Of a DNA stretch of 64,000 bases, positions 41,284 through 50,122 are shown in pieces. Every line of letters starts with the position of its first letter. Within the stretch, counting starts at the first letter, position 1. This stretch comes from a virus. The stretch spans positions 1 to 64,000 of the IMG/VR virus record IMGVR_UViG_3300037882_003357. One strand, given 5' to 3'. The notes beneath the pieces are model-generated. The model was not told the DNA's origin. It searched no databases and worked only from the letters and a program-made list of their open reading frames with translations. Made by a program: the position numbers and the translations under genes.

Positions 41284-42034
41284 ACGTAAAACACCTAAAC
41301 CAAGGAGCAAAGAAAAGCTTGATGCCCCTGATGCACCAGCTACGCATCACCCTAATTTGGAGAAACCGTTCGGTGAGCTTTGGAAGAAGCTTGCCGAGCC
41401 TCTAGAAAAGGAACACAGCATTGAACTGAGCTTGCAGCACGAAGTCTCCATCTGCAAGCTCATTGCTTTTGATGATAGAAGCATGACCAAGCACCACGTT
41501 GACTTCTACTGTTCTGAGCTTAAACTCACCATTGAGATTCATGGCGCTACTCACAAGGGACGTAATGGCGCACACAGTAGCGCATTAGGCATTAGGCGTG
41601 ACATGCACAAGCAGCGCCTGCTCACGCTCTCAGGATACAAGCACCTGGAACTAGACGCTCCTATGAGCAGAGATGCTCAGCTTATTCAAGACACTTTGGA
41701 CGTGCTGGTTAAGGAATACCTTGGCTACCCAACCATTTCTATACCCAATCCCATCCATTACTCGTCTTGGGCTAACAATGCTACTGAAGCTAGAAAACTC
41801 ATGAGGGAGACTAAGCGACTGGAGAAATGGTTAGAAGCTAATCAGCATTTAGACATTATAGGCTCCACTCAAGAGGTGAGAATTGGTAGTGCCATACGGT
41901 CTAGTACAGCGTTGAAGCTCTTGCCAAAAATGGGATACGAGAAATACTTGAGAAGATTCTTGCGTGATTGCAAATATGGTGATAAGATAATACAGAAACC
42001 TGCCACTCAAACTGTTTGGAGGAAAGCAAGATGA
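41276..42034 (+). CDS. PD-(D/E)XK endonuclease (Vsr/DUF559-like)
   Basis: A 252-residue protein. HHVDFYCSELKLTIEIHGATH and the following RDMHKQRLLTLSGYKHLEL give the D...E-x-H core and helix of Vsr/DUF559-like nucleases. A helical C-terminal third follows. Neighbour of the replication gene, so a junction or nicking role is likely. Ends with ATGA onto a small gene. Confidence 0.72.
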   Translation: MSKRKTPKPRSKEKLDAPDAPATHHPNLEKPFGELWKKLAEPLEKEHSIELSLQHEVSICKLIAFDDRSMTKHHVDFYCSELKLTIEIHGATHKGRNGAHSSALGIRRDMHKQRLLTLSGYKHLELDAPMSRDAQLIQDTLDVLVKEYLGYPTISIPNPIHYSSWANNATEARKLMRETKRLEKWLEANQHLDIIGSTQEVRIGSAIRSSTALKLLPKMGYEKYLRRFLRDCKYGDKIIQKPATQTVWRKAR

Positions 42035-42165
42035 AAGTATTAGTGGGTGCAATTTTCTTTTGGATTGTTGTGCAGATTTCAAACATCTATCTTCAATCCG
42101 CAGCCGACAATAATAACCCCGTTGCTAAGCAATGGGAGCAACAACTTTACAAAGGAAAACAATGA
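42031..42165 (+). CDS. Small membrane-anchored protein (44 aa)
   Basis: An N-terminal hydrophobic helix (VLVGAIFFWIVVQI) then a polar tail with a Trp. ATGA overlaps on both ends show coupling with the nuclease and the next gene. The size is like small lysis or anchoring peptides, but no function is assigned. Confidence 0.6.
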   Translation: MKVLVGAIFFWIVVQISNIYLQSAADNNNPVAKQWEQQLYKGKQ

Positions 42166-42644
42166 CATTAACTTATCAAGAACAAGAAATCAATAAGATT
42201 GCAGGACGCATTGCTATTCGTGGAGAAAAGTATCTTCGCAGTGATGGTAGCCACGCTTTCCAAGTGCTCCAACCCATCTTCCGTCAGGCGTATCTTGAAA
42301 GCTTGCGTATGCGTAAAGGTCAGTACGTTTCAACCAATCTAGTTGAAATGAGTTTGTATGCTTCACTAGCACCTTTCCTTGCAGACTACTCAGACACCAC
42401 AATCTACTTTAACGAGATTCCTGGTGAGCTGGGCAAAGCTCTTACGCGAGTAGCTGAAGACAGATTTGCTACAAACATCATTGTAGTGAACTCTCAGCTC
42501 ATTGACAGATTAGAAGTCCATCGCTTTCCAGAGTTTAAGATTATCCGCTATCTTGGAGAGCTACATGCCTTTGAGCTAAACACTGAACGCTGCAACGCTT
42601 CGATAGAAAATGAAGGAGCAATAACAAAAACAAAAAATAAATGA
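42162..42644 (+). CDS. Hypothetical protein (160 aa)
   Basis: Soluble protein of unknown family starting MTLTYQEQEIN; a longer frame at 42132 lies in the small gene before it. The C-terminus is charged (TKTKNK). Overlaps the next gene by four bases. Confidence 0.65.
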   Translation: MTLTYQEQEINKIAGRIAIRGEKYLRSDGSHAFQVLQPIFRQAYLESLRMRKGQYVSTNLVEMSLYASLAPFLADYSDTTIYFNEIPGELGKALTRVAEDRFATNIIVVNSQLIDRLEVHRFPEFKIIRYLGELHAFELNTERCNASIENEGAITKTKNK

Positions 42645-42997
42645 AGTCCAAAGAACTTGTAATTCCTAAAGTCCTAGATGCCTTAGCTTCTAGCGCTCCT
42701 CGTAGCGCTGCGGCTAAGGCTGCAGGCATTAATGCAAGAACTCTCAGCCGTTGGATGGCTGACGATGAGAGTCTTAAAGAGAAAGTAGAGCAAGCAGAAG
42801 CTCAAGCAGTGGTAGAGCTGTACCGTAATCTGCATTATATGAGCAGCACTCAGAACTTTGCTGCTCTCAATAAGCTCATCGACTTGCAAAACAAGAATGA
42901 TGACACCGTTGACCGGATTTGTGACCTTCTTGAGAAAGCACTACCCGCTGAATGGTATGCCTTAGCACTGAAGGCAATTGAAGAAGGTGACATTTAG
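42641..42997 (+). CDS. Terminase small subunit-like protein
   Basis: A 118-residue protein with a helix-turn-helix AAAKAAGINARTLSRWM near residue 23 and a helical oligomerisation-like region, as in phage small terminases. It lies at the head of the second structural block, 34 kb from the large subunit, so the call is from pattern only. Confidence 0.5.
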   Translation: MKSKELVIPKVLDALASSAPRSAAAKAAGINARTLSRWMADDESLKEKVEQAEAQAVVELYRNLHYMSSTQNFAALNKLIDLQNKNDDTVDRICDLLEKALPAEWYALALKAIEEGDI

Positions 42998-43014
42998 TGA
43001 AAACCATTCCTTAA

Positions 43015-43743
43015 ATGATTAACGACATTCTTTTTGAGAAGTTCCAGTTTCCTGTGGGAGTAGGATGGGACACTAAACTAACACCCCCGAGCAGCAACTG
43101 GCTTCGCACAAGCGAGGCTAAAGCTGCTTTGGCTCAAGGAGGGAACATTGCAAAGCACGTGTTCACTACATCTAATCAGCCTTTAAGCGCATCAGATGTT
43201 ACATACTTACGCGACCTGGAAAATCGAGCTAATGGCAGACCTGTGCTGGTGCAAAACCCCTTCCACAATTCCGTCACGCATTGCGGCACCGTAAACGAGT
43301 TTGGTAGCCTAAGTGGAGGTTGCATTGTTCGTCCTAGAGGAAGCATCCTTTGGCAACCTTGCTTATTTTTTACAACTCTTTCATTAGAAAAACTTATCTT
43401 GAGGCCAGTGGCTTATGCTGAAAATATCCTTGTTAATGGCACGACTGCACTTAATTTTGACTTTGTTACTAAAAGCTCCAATTCCCTCGCCGTACCCACA
43501 ATTACCAATACCGACTCTGAAGTGGAACTCGCCAGCTTCGATTTCTGGCTTGCGATGAAAATTACGCAGCTAGAGATTAATCCAATCAGAAATGAAAGGA
43601 CGCTAAATCTCAGCAGCACTGAACAAGATTACGTGGCAACCATCACTCTGGAAGAAGATGTAGAAAGAACCCTTCCAGTCATCTTCTCCTGGGCTTCTCT
43701 AGAAAACGTCAAGAAAACAGTGGGTGGAGGAACAATATCTTAA
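43015..43743 (+). CDS. Putative tail-associated protein (242 aa)
   Basis: A beta-rich protein with an early WDTKLTPPSSNWLRTSEAK segment and a basic central region, unknown family. Leads a run of tail genes (next genes are tail-fibre-like and gpL-like). Confidence 0.55.
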   Translation: MINDILFEKFQFPVGVGWDTKLTPPSSNWLRTSEAKAALAQGGNIAKHVFTTSNQPLSASDVTYLRDLENRANGRPVLVQNPFHNSVTHCGTVNEFGSLSGGCIVRPRGSILWQPCLFFTTLSLEKLILRPVAYAENILVNGTTALNFDFVTKSSNSLAVPTITNTDSEVELASFDFWLAMKITQLEINPIRNERTLNLSSTEQDYVATITLEEDVERTLPVIFSWASLENVKKTVGGGTIS

Positions 43744-43745
43744 TC

Positions 43746-44513
43746 ATGTTTAGTTTAGCTCCGACAATTCTTAGCGATAGCGCTGCTCCTATTTCTCCAG
43801 CGGTGGCAATCATTGCTGCAATTCTTACTGCTGGTGGTTCGTTGTCAAGTCCTGAACAAGCAGCACTCACTACTTATGTAGATACACTTGTCGCAGCAGG
43901 AATCTGGAGTAAGCGCATTCTGCTTTATGGAATCATGGGAGGAACTGATGCTTCTCACGCAATAAACTGGGCTAATCTGGGTGTGAACACCTTATCATAC
44001 GCAGGTAATTTTCCAACAAGTACAAGTAATGGGATTCAATTTAACGGGGGTTACGCTGCTACAGGATACTTTGCAAGTGCGGGTAACTTTGCATTGACTA
44101 CTTATAGCCGAGATACTGATGCCCGATTAGGAACAATTGACACAGGGCCATCTGCACCTCGCTTTTATTCAGGACAAACCACCACAGTCAACTTTAATGC
44201 TGTAAATTCTACCTTTGAGAACTATCCAACCTTCACAGTACCTGTGAAACATGTAATAAATCAACGAGCTAACTCTACAACTCTAAAATCTTACGCAGAA
44301 GGAGCTTTAATTAGCACTATTACGGATAGTGCTGTGGTAGCAAGTTCAGAAGTTTTGATTGCTATTCTAAGAAGTGCTGGGACTCCTGCTTTCCCTCAAG
44401 GAAGCTCGTCAGTATGCCAACACTACGGAATTTGGCAAGCACTTTCGGACGCAGAAGCGCTTGCGCTTTACAACGCGGAGTTAACACTTCAGACAGTATT
44501 AGGAAGAAATTAG
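43746..44513 (+). CDS. Putative tail fibre or adhesin protein (255 aa)
   Basis: A beta-rich, Ser/Thr/Ala-rich protein with a LamG-like look (YGIMGGTDASHAINWANLG, a Gly-Tyr-rich core), matching a type often found beside tail-tip genes of marine and freshwater siphophages. Receptor or sugar binding is plausible but not shown. Confidence 0.5.
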   Translation: MFSLAPTILSDSAAPISPAVAIIAAILTAGGSLSSPEQAALTTYVDTLVAAGIWSKRILLYGIMGGTDASHAINWANLGVNTLSYAGNFPTSTSNGIQFNGGYAATGYFASAGNFALTTYSRDTDARLGTIDTGPSAPRFYSGQTTTVNFNAVNSTFENYPTFTVPVKHVINQRANSTTLKSYAEGALISTITDSAVVASSEVLIAILRSAGTPAFPQGSSSVCQHYGIWQALSDAEALALYNAELTLQTVLGRN

Positions 44514-44514
44514 C

Positions 44515-47475
44515 ATGTTTCAGCTCTCAGGAAGTCTAAGCAATCTTAAATCAAAAATTCTTCAGGTGATTAATTCTCCTGAAGAAACTTTTGTTAGCCT
44601 GGTTCCTTTAGAGCTTCCTGAAGAACTCATTCCTGACTTTATGGATAAGCAGCTTCAACTTACTCGTAAGGGACAAATGCAAGTTCAAGGAACACTGCTT
44701 CCTGCGCTGCATTCTGTGGACTTTAGTAGAGGAAATCAGCTTTCTCCAGAACTTAGCAACCACCTCTACAACATCTTCCATCTCTGTGCTTGCTCTGGAA
44801 CCCTCCTGCCAGAGGCAGTGACCAATCATGCCGACTCTGCACATAGGATTTATCATTTCACCCCCGAAGGGGTCTCCTTCAGCCTCACAGCAGCCTTTCA
44901 AGAGAAAGCTGATTTCCTCTACTACAGAGCTAACCTAGCAGCTCCTGAAGAGCTTCTTCCTTCACTTCCCACCATTAAGCTGTCAGGCTTTGCTCTTGAA
45001 CAGGGAAGTAGCCTGGAAAGTCCAGACAACGTATTCTTTAATAACCGAGAAGCATTCACTTTGTCTTCTGGGCAAGTGCTGCTTGATTCTGCTTTCTGGG
45101 GAACTTGCAGCGCAGCTAACGACTTACTAGCAATTAATGATGCAGGAACAATTAAGCTGTTGGCAATCAATCCAGTGGCTCAGACCATTGCAGATACAGT
45201 GACACTAGGAGCAATCAATACAAATTTCTCCACAAGGATTGTTTTAGCTGAGGAACTGCTGCTGGTGTTCAACGGAACTTCTGCATGGATTCTCAATCGT
45301 GACTTAAGCATTCTCTATTCGCGAATCACAAATGCTCCTATTCTTGCTGCTGCGGAAAGCGGCTTCATGGGCAACGTTGGATTCATTCTAGCTACTGGGG
45401 GTAGTGCCACGGTGCTAACCTCTGGAGCTGCTGCTGGAGGGAAGCTAGAATTTCTAGCACCAGGACTACAGCTAGAACTTAAGAGCTACGATAATTCCGC
45501 TCCCACAGCTCTAATGAAAGACGGGAGCAATTTGTTTGTAGGGATTAGTTTCAACACTAGCTTGTCCATTGGATATGAGCTGTACGATGCAGCAATTAAG
45601 CTGTGCGATAGAGGAACTACTATCACAAGCATCTCTGATGCTGCCTTTGCCAGCTTCTACGTTCGCAGCGGGAAAGTGTATGGCTTAGCGATTGGTGTGG
45701 ACGGAAGCACTTATTCTCCTAAGTTGATTGACTTAGAACTCGAACAAGAAATCAGCATCTCCTCCAGCACCTTCACAGCACCTACCAATTGGACACCTAC
45801 AATTAAGAAGCTTTTGTGTGAGCTTCCTATTTTTGATTTTGAATCTGCTCAATCAGGGACTACTTTAACTAATGATAAGTTCTGGAGTGTGAATGGTGCT
45901 GCTCCCATAACCGCCAGTTATCAGAGTAGTTCTCGTCTGTTCAGCTTAACTTATGATTCAAGATATTCTCTTAAGCCTATCAAACTTAAATCCTCTTCTC
46001 AGGTTGGACTGTTAGGTACAGGAAGTGTTCAAGGACAGTTAATCATTCAGAATGCGCTGACAATAAAAAAGCTTACTCTCATTCCTTCCCACAACTGCGT
46101 AGTGCCAAATCTACGCATGGTAAGGATGCAGACAATGCGTCCTTACCAGTGCCCATTCATTGAGACAGATGGCGCAACTAGCGCAGGTAGTGTTGACGTA
46201 TACAAAGACGGATTCAAACACACTTTCTTTCCAATTAACTACTTAGCAACAGGCTACGACAGTCTAGGAATTTGGGACGTAATCCGCCGCGATGATGAAG
46301 TGTTTGGTGTGGAAGTGATGACAAGCAGAAACACTAGCTTTATTACTTCGCCCACAACCAGATTAATTCGTCCTTCAACAATTGTTGCCAGTGCAAGCTT
46401 TCCAGGGCAAGCAAAATACGACTCACCAAATCGCAGAGTCTCTAGAAGCATTTCAGGAACTAACTATCTGCATCTAATAGGTGAGAACTTCTTCAATGTA
46501 GAACTTGCTCACAGAAATACAATGCTCTCAGGAAACCAAAGTTGGTTCAAAACTGAGTGGTTGTCTAAAACACTTACTTCTTTTGATTGCGGCATTGTAC
46601 TTTGGCAGAAGAATTTCACACCAGGCAATCCTAACCAATTCTCTGAATCTTATCTTCCTTCTGCGGAAGTGAGTGCTATTGAATTTCATTCAGACATAAG
46701 TGCTGATAACTGCACAATAAGTCTTGCTCGTTACGATGCAAACAACAGAGCCGAGCTGCTCATCACAGCTCTTGGTACTAGTGACTTTGAAGACAGCTTT
46801 GAACCTGCAACCAACTCGCAAATTGACATTCTCTCGTTTGGAGATGTGTTTCTCACCAATCTAGACGATAGCGCAACCAGAGGTGGACTTCCTGCTTTTG
46901 AACAAGGAATCAGTAAAATCTTTAGTGGCTTCCTGCAAAGTGTGAAGGTCACAGATTCGCAGTCTGAAGCAAGTGCTGTGGGAATGCTAGAAAACCTCGC
47001 CACACCTTACAAGGATGTGACAGGGCTGCTGTGTCCTTATGCCTTTGGTGGAATCAAGTGTGGTGTGGCTCTCACTAAATCCTATGGCGTGGTTGTGAGT
47101 GCTACTGCTGGAGCAATGGTAGTAGACTTTGGAGCAGCACTTCCGCTAGTGCTCAATCGTTATCAGCAAGGAACAGTGCGCTTCCTTGCTGCTGGATTCC
47201 AGAGTGTGGAGAAAGACGTGAGTTCTGTGACTCTTGTAAGCGGAAATCAATTTCAGATTAACTTGTTTGGAAGTTTCAACTACAGCCTACCGAAGGCAGG
47301 AACGCTCTTAGTGCTTGCTAACGGTTGCACAAAGACTCTTGCTAGATGCAATGACTACAACAATCTCCCCAGAGGACGACAAATGCCATATCTCCAGGGA
47401 GCAAGAGTTTATTCTGCTAGTGGTGAGTTAAACTCAGGAATCAACTATGATGAGGACGGGAATCTTATTCCTTAA
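44515..47475 (+). CDS. Tail-tip hub protein, lambda gpL-like at C-terminus
   Basis: A 986-residue protein. The C-terminal 150 residues match DUF2163/gpL: LLCPYAFGGIKCG and NGCTKTLARCNDYNNLPRG, four Cys with C-x7-C and C-x6-C spacing, as in lambda gpL, which holds a 4Fe-4S cluster. The N-terminal 800 residues are beta-rich, perhaps beta-propeller-like. Longer than gpL alone, so probably a fused tail hub. Confidence 0.72.
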   Translation: MFQLSGSLSNLKSKILQVINSPEETFVSLVPLELPEELIPDFMDKQLQLTRKGQMQVQGTLLPALHSVDFSRGNQLSPELSNHLYNIFHLCACSGTLLPEAVTNHADSAHRIYHFTPEGVSFSLTAAFQEKADFLYYRANLAAPEELLPSLPTIKLSGFALEQGSSLESPDNVFFNNREAFTLSSGQVLLDSAFWGTCSAANDLLAINDAGTIKLLAINPVAQTIADTVTLGAINTNFSTRIVLAEELLLVFNGTSAWILNRDLSILYSRITNAPILAAAESGFMGNVGFILATGGSATVLTSGAAAGGKLEFLAPGLQLELKSYDNSAPTALMKDGSNLFVGISFNTSLSIGYELYDAAIKLCDRGTTITSISDAAFASFYVRSGKVYGLAIGVDGSTYSPKLIDLELEQEISISSSTFTAPTNWTPTIKKLLCELPIFDFESAQSGTTLTNDKFWSVNGAAPITASYQSSSRLFSLTYDSRYSLKPIKLKSSSQVGLLGTGSVQGQLIIQNALTIKKLTLIPSHNCVVPNLRMVRMQTMRPYQCPFIETDGATSAGSVDVYKDGFKHTFFPINYLATGYDSLGIWDVIRRDDEVFGVEVMTSRNTSFITSPTTRLIRPSTIVASASFPGQAKYDSPNRRVSRSISGTNYLHLIGENFFNVELAHRNTMLSGNQSWFKTEWLSKTLTSFDCGIVLWQKNFTPGNPNQFSESYLPSAEVSAIEFHSDISADNCTISLARYDANNRAELLITALGTSDFEDSFEPATNSQIDILSFGDVFLTNLDDSATRGGLPAFEQGISKIFSGFLQSVKVTDSQSEASAVGMLENLATPYKDVTGLLCPYAFGGIKCGVALTKSYGVVVSATAGAMVVDFGAALPLVLNRYQQGTVRFLAAGFQSVEKDVSSVTLVSGNQFQINLFGSFNYSLPKAGTLLVLANGCTKTLARCNDYNNLPRGRQMPYLQGARVYSASGELNSGINYDEDGNLIP

Positions 47476-47675
47476 TTAAATAAAATCTTTCCTAACTCAA
47501 AGTGAATTGCTTTGGCAAAGTCCACACTCATTGTTATCTCGTTAATGACCTTACTGTTTTCTGAGTATTTAATTGAAATCTCAGGAATGTCATCAAATCT
47601 GCGAGTAACAGAATATTCAAATCCGTCAGTGCTCACTAACTCTGAAGTTTGGTTTCGATATATTGTTTCTTCCAT
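47472..47675 (-). CDS. Small hypothetical protein (67 aa)
   Basis: Mixed fold, unknown. Ends within the last bases of the tail hub gene. Leftward pair with the next gene. Confidence 0.55.
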   Translation of the reverse strand: MEETIYRNQTSELVSTDGFEYSVTRRFDDIPEISIKYSENSKVINEITMSVDFAKAIHFELGKILFN

Positions 47676-47685
47676 TATTTTCTCC

Positions 47686-48084
47686 TTATTCTGGGAAGTC
47701 CGTTAAAGATTCTGATAAATAGTCCTTACCGTTGTAAATAGCTCCACTGCCGTCATCATAAATGTCAATGGTGTATTTTGCCATGTAGTCAAAACTATGC
47801 TCATCGCTACGATACTGTGCATTGATGAGTGCAAGCTGACGCACAACTTCTTTGAATTCAGGACTCTCAGTGAGAATAAGGAGTTCTGCCATTTCCAATC
47901 GTTTGTTACGCGTATTCATTTTTGTCTTCTCCTCTTTGAATGATTGTTTGTAAAGCTCGTACACTTGAATTAGATGCGAATGACAAGCTGCCAGATGCTC
48001 CCAAGAAGCTTCTAGGCGCTGTTTTTCTTTGCGTTTCTCCCAATCTTCGATAAACTCAGGGCGAAGTCCCCAGGTAATGTCCAT
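47686..48084 (-). CDS. Hypothetical protein (132 aa)
   Basis: Strongly helical N-terminal half (RKEKQRLEASWEHLAACH), acidic end. I prefer the ATG at MDITWGL because a TTGGCG/TATGAT promoter overlaps the earlier ATG at 48117; that start would be leaderless. Not recognised. Confidence 0.55.
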   Translation of the reverse strand: MDITWGLRPEFIEDWEKRKEKQRLEASWEHLAACHSHLIQVYELYKQSFKEEKTKMNTRNKRLEMAELLILTESPEFKEVVRQLALINAQYRSDEHSFDYMAKYTIDIYDDGSGAIYNGKDYLSESLTDFPE

Positions 48085-48088
48085 AAGT

Positions 48089-48098
48089 GCTAATGAAT
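48089..48098 (+). promoter_or_regulatory. Late-type promoter variant GCTAATGAAT
   Basis: Differs from the consensus at one or two positions and is followed by TTGTACTC. Lies 23 bases before the ATG at 48121. Confidence 0.35.
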
Positions 48099-48120
48099 TT
48101 GTACTCTTCCGTATCATATC

Positions 48121-48624
48121 ATGGCATTAGGAAAAGCGCCAATACTTTCTGAAGACCAAAGGCTGGGGCTTGTTAGAGCTAATGGACTAGACTTCGTGAA
48201 TCTGTTTAAGCATTGGTTAGGAGACAGAGCAGAGCAATGCGGTGTGGAGATTCTTGCTAAGTACAAGCACACCGAACAGTATAGTGAATGGGCAGTGACG
48301 CTAGACAACGCTGAAGACGCTTTAGAAGTGGTAGGTGATGGTATTGAAATCATTGTGTCTCCTGTGCCTATGCCTCTGCCCAGTGACAGGTTTGAGTACA
48401 ACTATAGATGGCGTTGTCTAGTCAAAGACCACAGCAAGAGTCAGAACAAGCTGCACCTAGCTTACACAATTGTTCAGAACTACATGTTCCCATTCTCTCA
48501 GCAGATGCCGTATTCAAAAGATGCTGAACTCCAGATAAGCCAAGCAATATGGCGCATTGATAGAGCAGAAGTTCCCATCATTCAGAACGGAAAGCGGAAG
48601 GTTGGCTATTTCCTAGAAGAATAG
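48121..48624 (+). CDS. Putative tail-completion protein (167 aa)
   Basis: Soluble protein preceding the tail-tube candidate; the middle (IEIIVSPVPMPLPSD) and aromatic end are typical of tail terminator or completion proteins, by position and shape only. Confidence 0.5.
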   Translation: MALGKAPILSEDQRLGLVRANGLDFVNLFKHWLGDRAEQCGVEILAKYKHTEQYSEWAVTLDNAEDALEVVGDGIEIIVSPVPMPLPSDRFEYNYRWRCLVKDHSKSQNKLHLAYTIVQNYMFPFSQQMPYSKDAELQISQAIWRIDRAEVPIIQNGKRKVGYFLEE

Positions 48625-48663
48625 CCTTCTCGTTTATCGTACCAAACCTCCATCTCTTTTCCA

Positions 48664-48673
48664 GAAAATGAAG
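48664..48673 (+). promoter_or_regulatory. Late-type promoter variant GAAAATGAAG
   Basis: One base off the consensus and followed by AAGAAAGACT, like the exact copy at 55759. Lies 80 bases before the tail-tube candidate. Confidence 0.35.
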
Positions 48674-48753
48674 AAGAAAGACTGAGCCAAGCACTTTGTT
48701 TGTGCCTCATGTGCCAGTCGCTTTTACTATTCTTCAGAAAGGACTGCACATAA

Positions 48754-49563
48754 ATGACTCTTCCACAATATTTAGCCAACGTCAAAGAGTTTGAAAAGAC
48801 TCTTTTGTCTTGCGAAGAAATCCTCGGCGAAGGACGCTTGCTCGTAGCACCTCTTGATGGTTGCGCCAAGTTCCCCACCTTCTACACCGTAGAGGTCACG
48901 GCTGCTCTCACCACTACTTCTGTCACCGCTTCCTTGCAGCTTGTAGCACCTGTTCCTGGCTCCCTCAAACTCAATCCAGGTGACGTTCTCAGCTTCTCGG
49001 TCTCTTCAGCTTTTGTTGAAGTTACTATTGCTGCTGCTGCCACCATCACTGACACCGCTCCAGTTGTTGTAGCTATTGAAGCTCCTGCTGCTGCTGTGAC
49101 CATCAATGCTGAAGCAGAGGCTTACCAGCGCTTTGAGTTCATTGGTCTCAAGACTCTTCCTCTTGACTTCCAAATCGGAACAGAGGATGTCAAAATCCTT
49201 CGTGATGGTATCCAAGGGAAGACCACGAAGACGAACATCTCTCCTCAAATGGGGGTTGAGTTCTTGCTTCGTATTGATGACCTTGGCTTCTGGGAAGCTG
49301 GCTTAGTCTACGACTCTGCTACGACCAACCAACGCTTCTACGGTCTTGCTCTTCGCTTGAATGAGCAGCATTTCATCACTGGCCCAATGGAGACGACTGC
49401 TTTGTCGTTCCAAGACCAAACCGCACAGATTCAGAAGGCTACTTCGACCATCGTGCTTCAGCCTACTTGGTATGAAGGGCGTATCTATGCTTTGCAGTCC
49501 GTTGCTCAGAAAGCTGCTTACAACGCCATTCGTCGCTTGTGGTTGCTTCCTGCTCTTGCTTAA
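48754..49563 (+). CDS. Putative major tail tube protein with Ig-like insert
   Basis: A 269-residue protein; the N-terminal region and the C-terminal half (FEFIGLKTLPLDFQIG onward) look like a tail-tube fold, and residues about 50-120 are a Thr/Val/Ala-rich beta domain typical of Ig-like inserts. Codon use is GC-rich as for the capsid gene, indicating high expression. Followed by a strong terminator. Confidence 0.6.
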   Translation: MTLPQYLANVKEFEKTLLSCEEILGEGRLLVAPLDGCAKFPTFYTVEVTAALTTTSVTASLQLVAPVPGSLKLNPGDVLSFSVSSAFVEVTIAAAATITDTAPVVVAIEAPAAAVTINAEAEAYQRFEFIGLKTLPLDFQIGTEDVKILRDGIQGKTTKTNISPQMGVEFLLRIDDLGFWEAGLVYDSATTNQRFYGLALRLNEQHFITGPMETTALSFQDQTAQIQKATSTIVLQPTWYEGRIYALQSVAQKAAYNAIRRLWLLPALA

Positions 49564-49775
49564 GCTAAGATAGAAATCTAGGGAAAGGGCTATTCACTTG
49601 GGCTGAGCATTCTGCGCTGTCTCAAGCATCTTTCCCTCCGCGACTGGTTCATTCGTGTGACTAACCAGCGCAGCAATTACCCAGAGAATAAAATTCCTGG
49701 TTGCTGATTGCATTTCTCACAAAGACGTTCTTACTAAATGTGCTGCTACCAACAGCATTGACTAAAACAAAATTT
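49564..49775 (+). other. Gene-free leader with hairpins
   Basis: No credible gene. Visible stems: GGGAAAG/CTTTCCC (about 49581-49636), and CTGGTT/AACCAG extended by GCG/CGC (about 49640-49672). A third, TGCTG/CAGCA, lies near 49741. The region may be the 3' UTR of the tail tube gene or a small RNA. Confidence 0.35.
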
Positions 49776-49817
49776 GCCGCTACTATGAAATGACTAACCT
49801 CTAGTGGCGGCTTTTTT
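49776..49817 (+). terminator. Strong rightward terminator
   Basis: GCCGCTACTA and TAGTGGCGGC pair over ten positions with one wobble, then TTTTTTG. Closes the tail-tube operon. Confidence 0.85.
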
Positions 49818-49840
49818 GTCGCAAAAATTAAAAAAGTATT

Positions 49841-50122
49841 ATGAAACAAGCAAACCCGAAGGCAACAATTGACAAGCATCTACTAGGTGACTTCATTAAG
49901 CAGCAAGTGCTTTCAGCATTCCTCACTGGCGCAGTGTATGCAAAAGGTGAAACATTGGAGCAAGCACAAGATTCAAAGTCTTTAGAAGCAGCGCTAGATA
50001 TGGTGGAAGAAGGACTCATTAAGCAGCTTCCCATGCTAAATGCGTTCGTAGTATTATCTCTTCAAAGCAAAGGCTACAACGCCACACAAATCAACGAAGT
50101 CTACCAGGAGCTTCTTGCGTAA
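49841..50122 (+). CDS. Hypothetical protein (93 aa)
   Basis: Helical soluble protein; the middle helix and the KQLPMLNAFVVLSLQ segment suggest a small oligomer. Its stop overlaps the reductase ATG (TAATG), so they are coupled. Role unknown. Confidence 0.6.
   Translation: MKQANPKATIDKHLLGDFIKQQVLSAFLTGAVYAKGETLEQAQDSKSLEAALDMVEEGLIKQLPMLNAFVVLSLQSKGYNATQINEVYQELLA

Noticed and set aside
49575-49640. Possible tRNA from the GGGAAAG/CTTTCCC stem
   Set aside because: Arms are only 56 bases apart, and no T-loop or anticodon stem fits.
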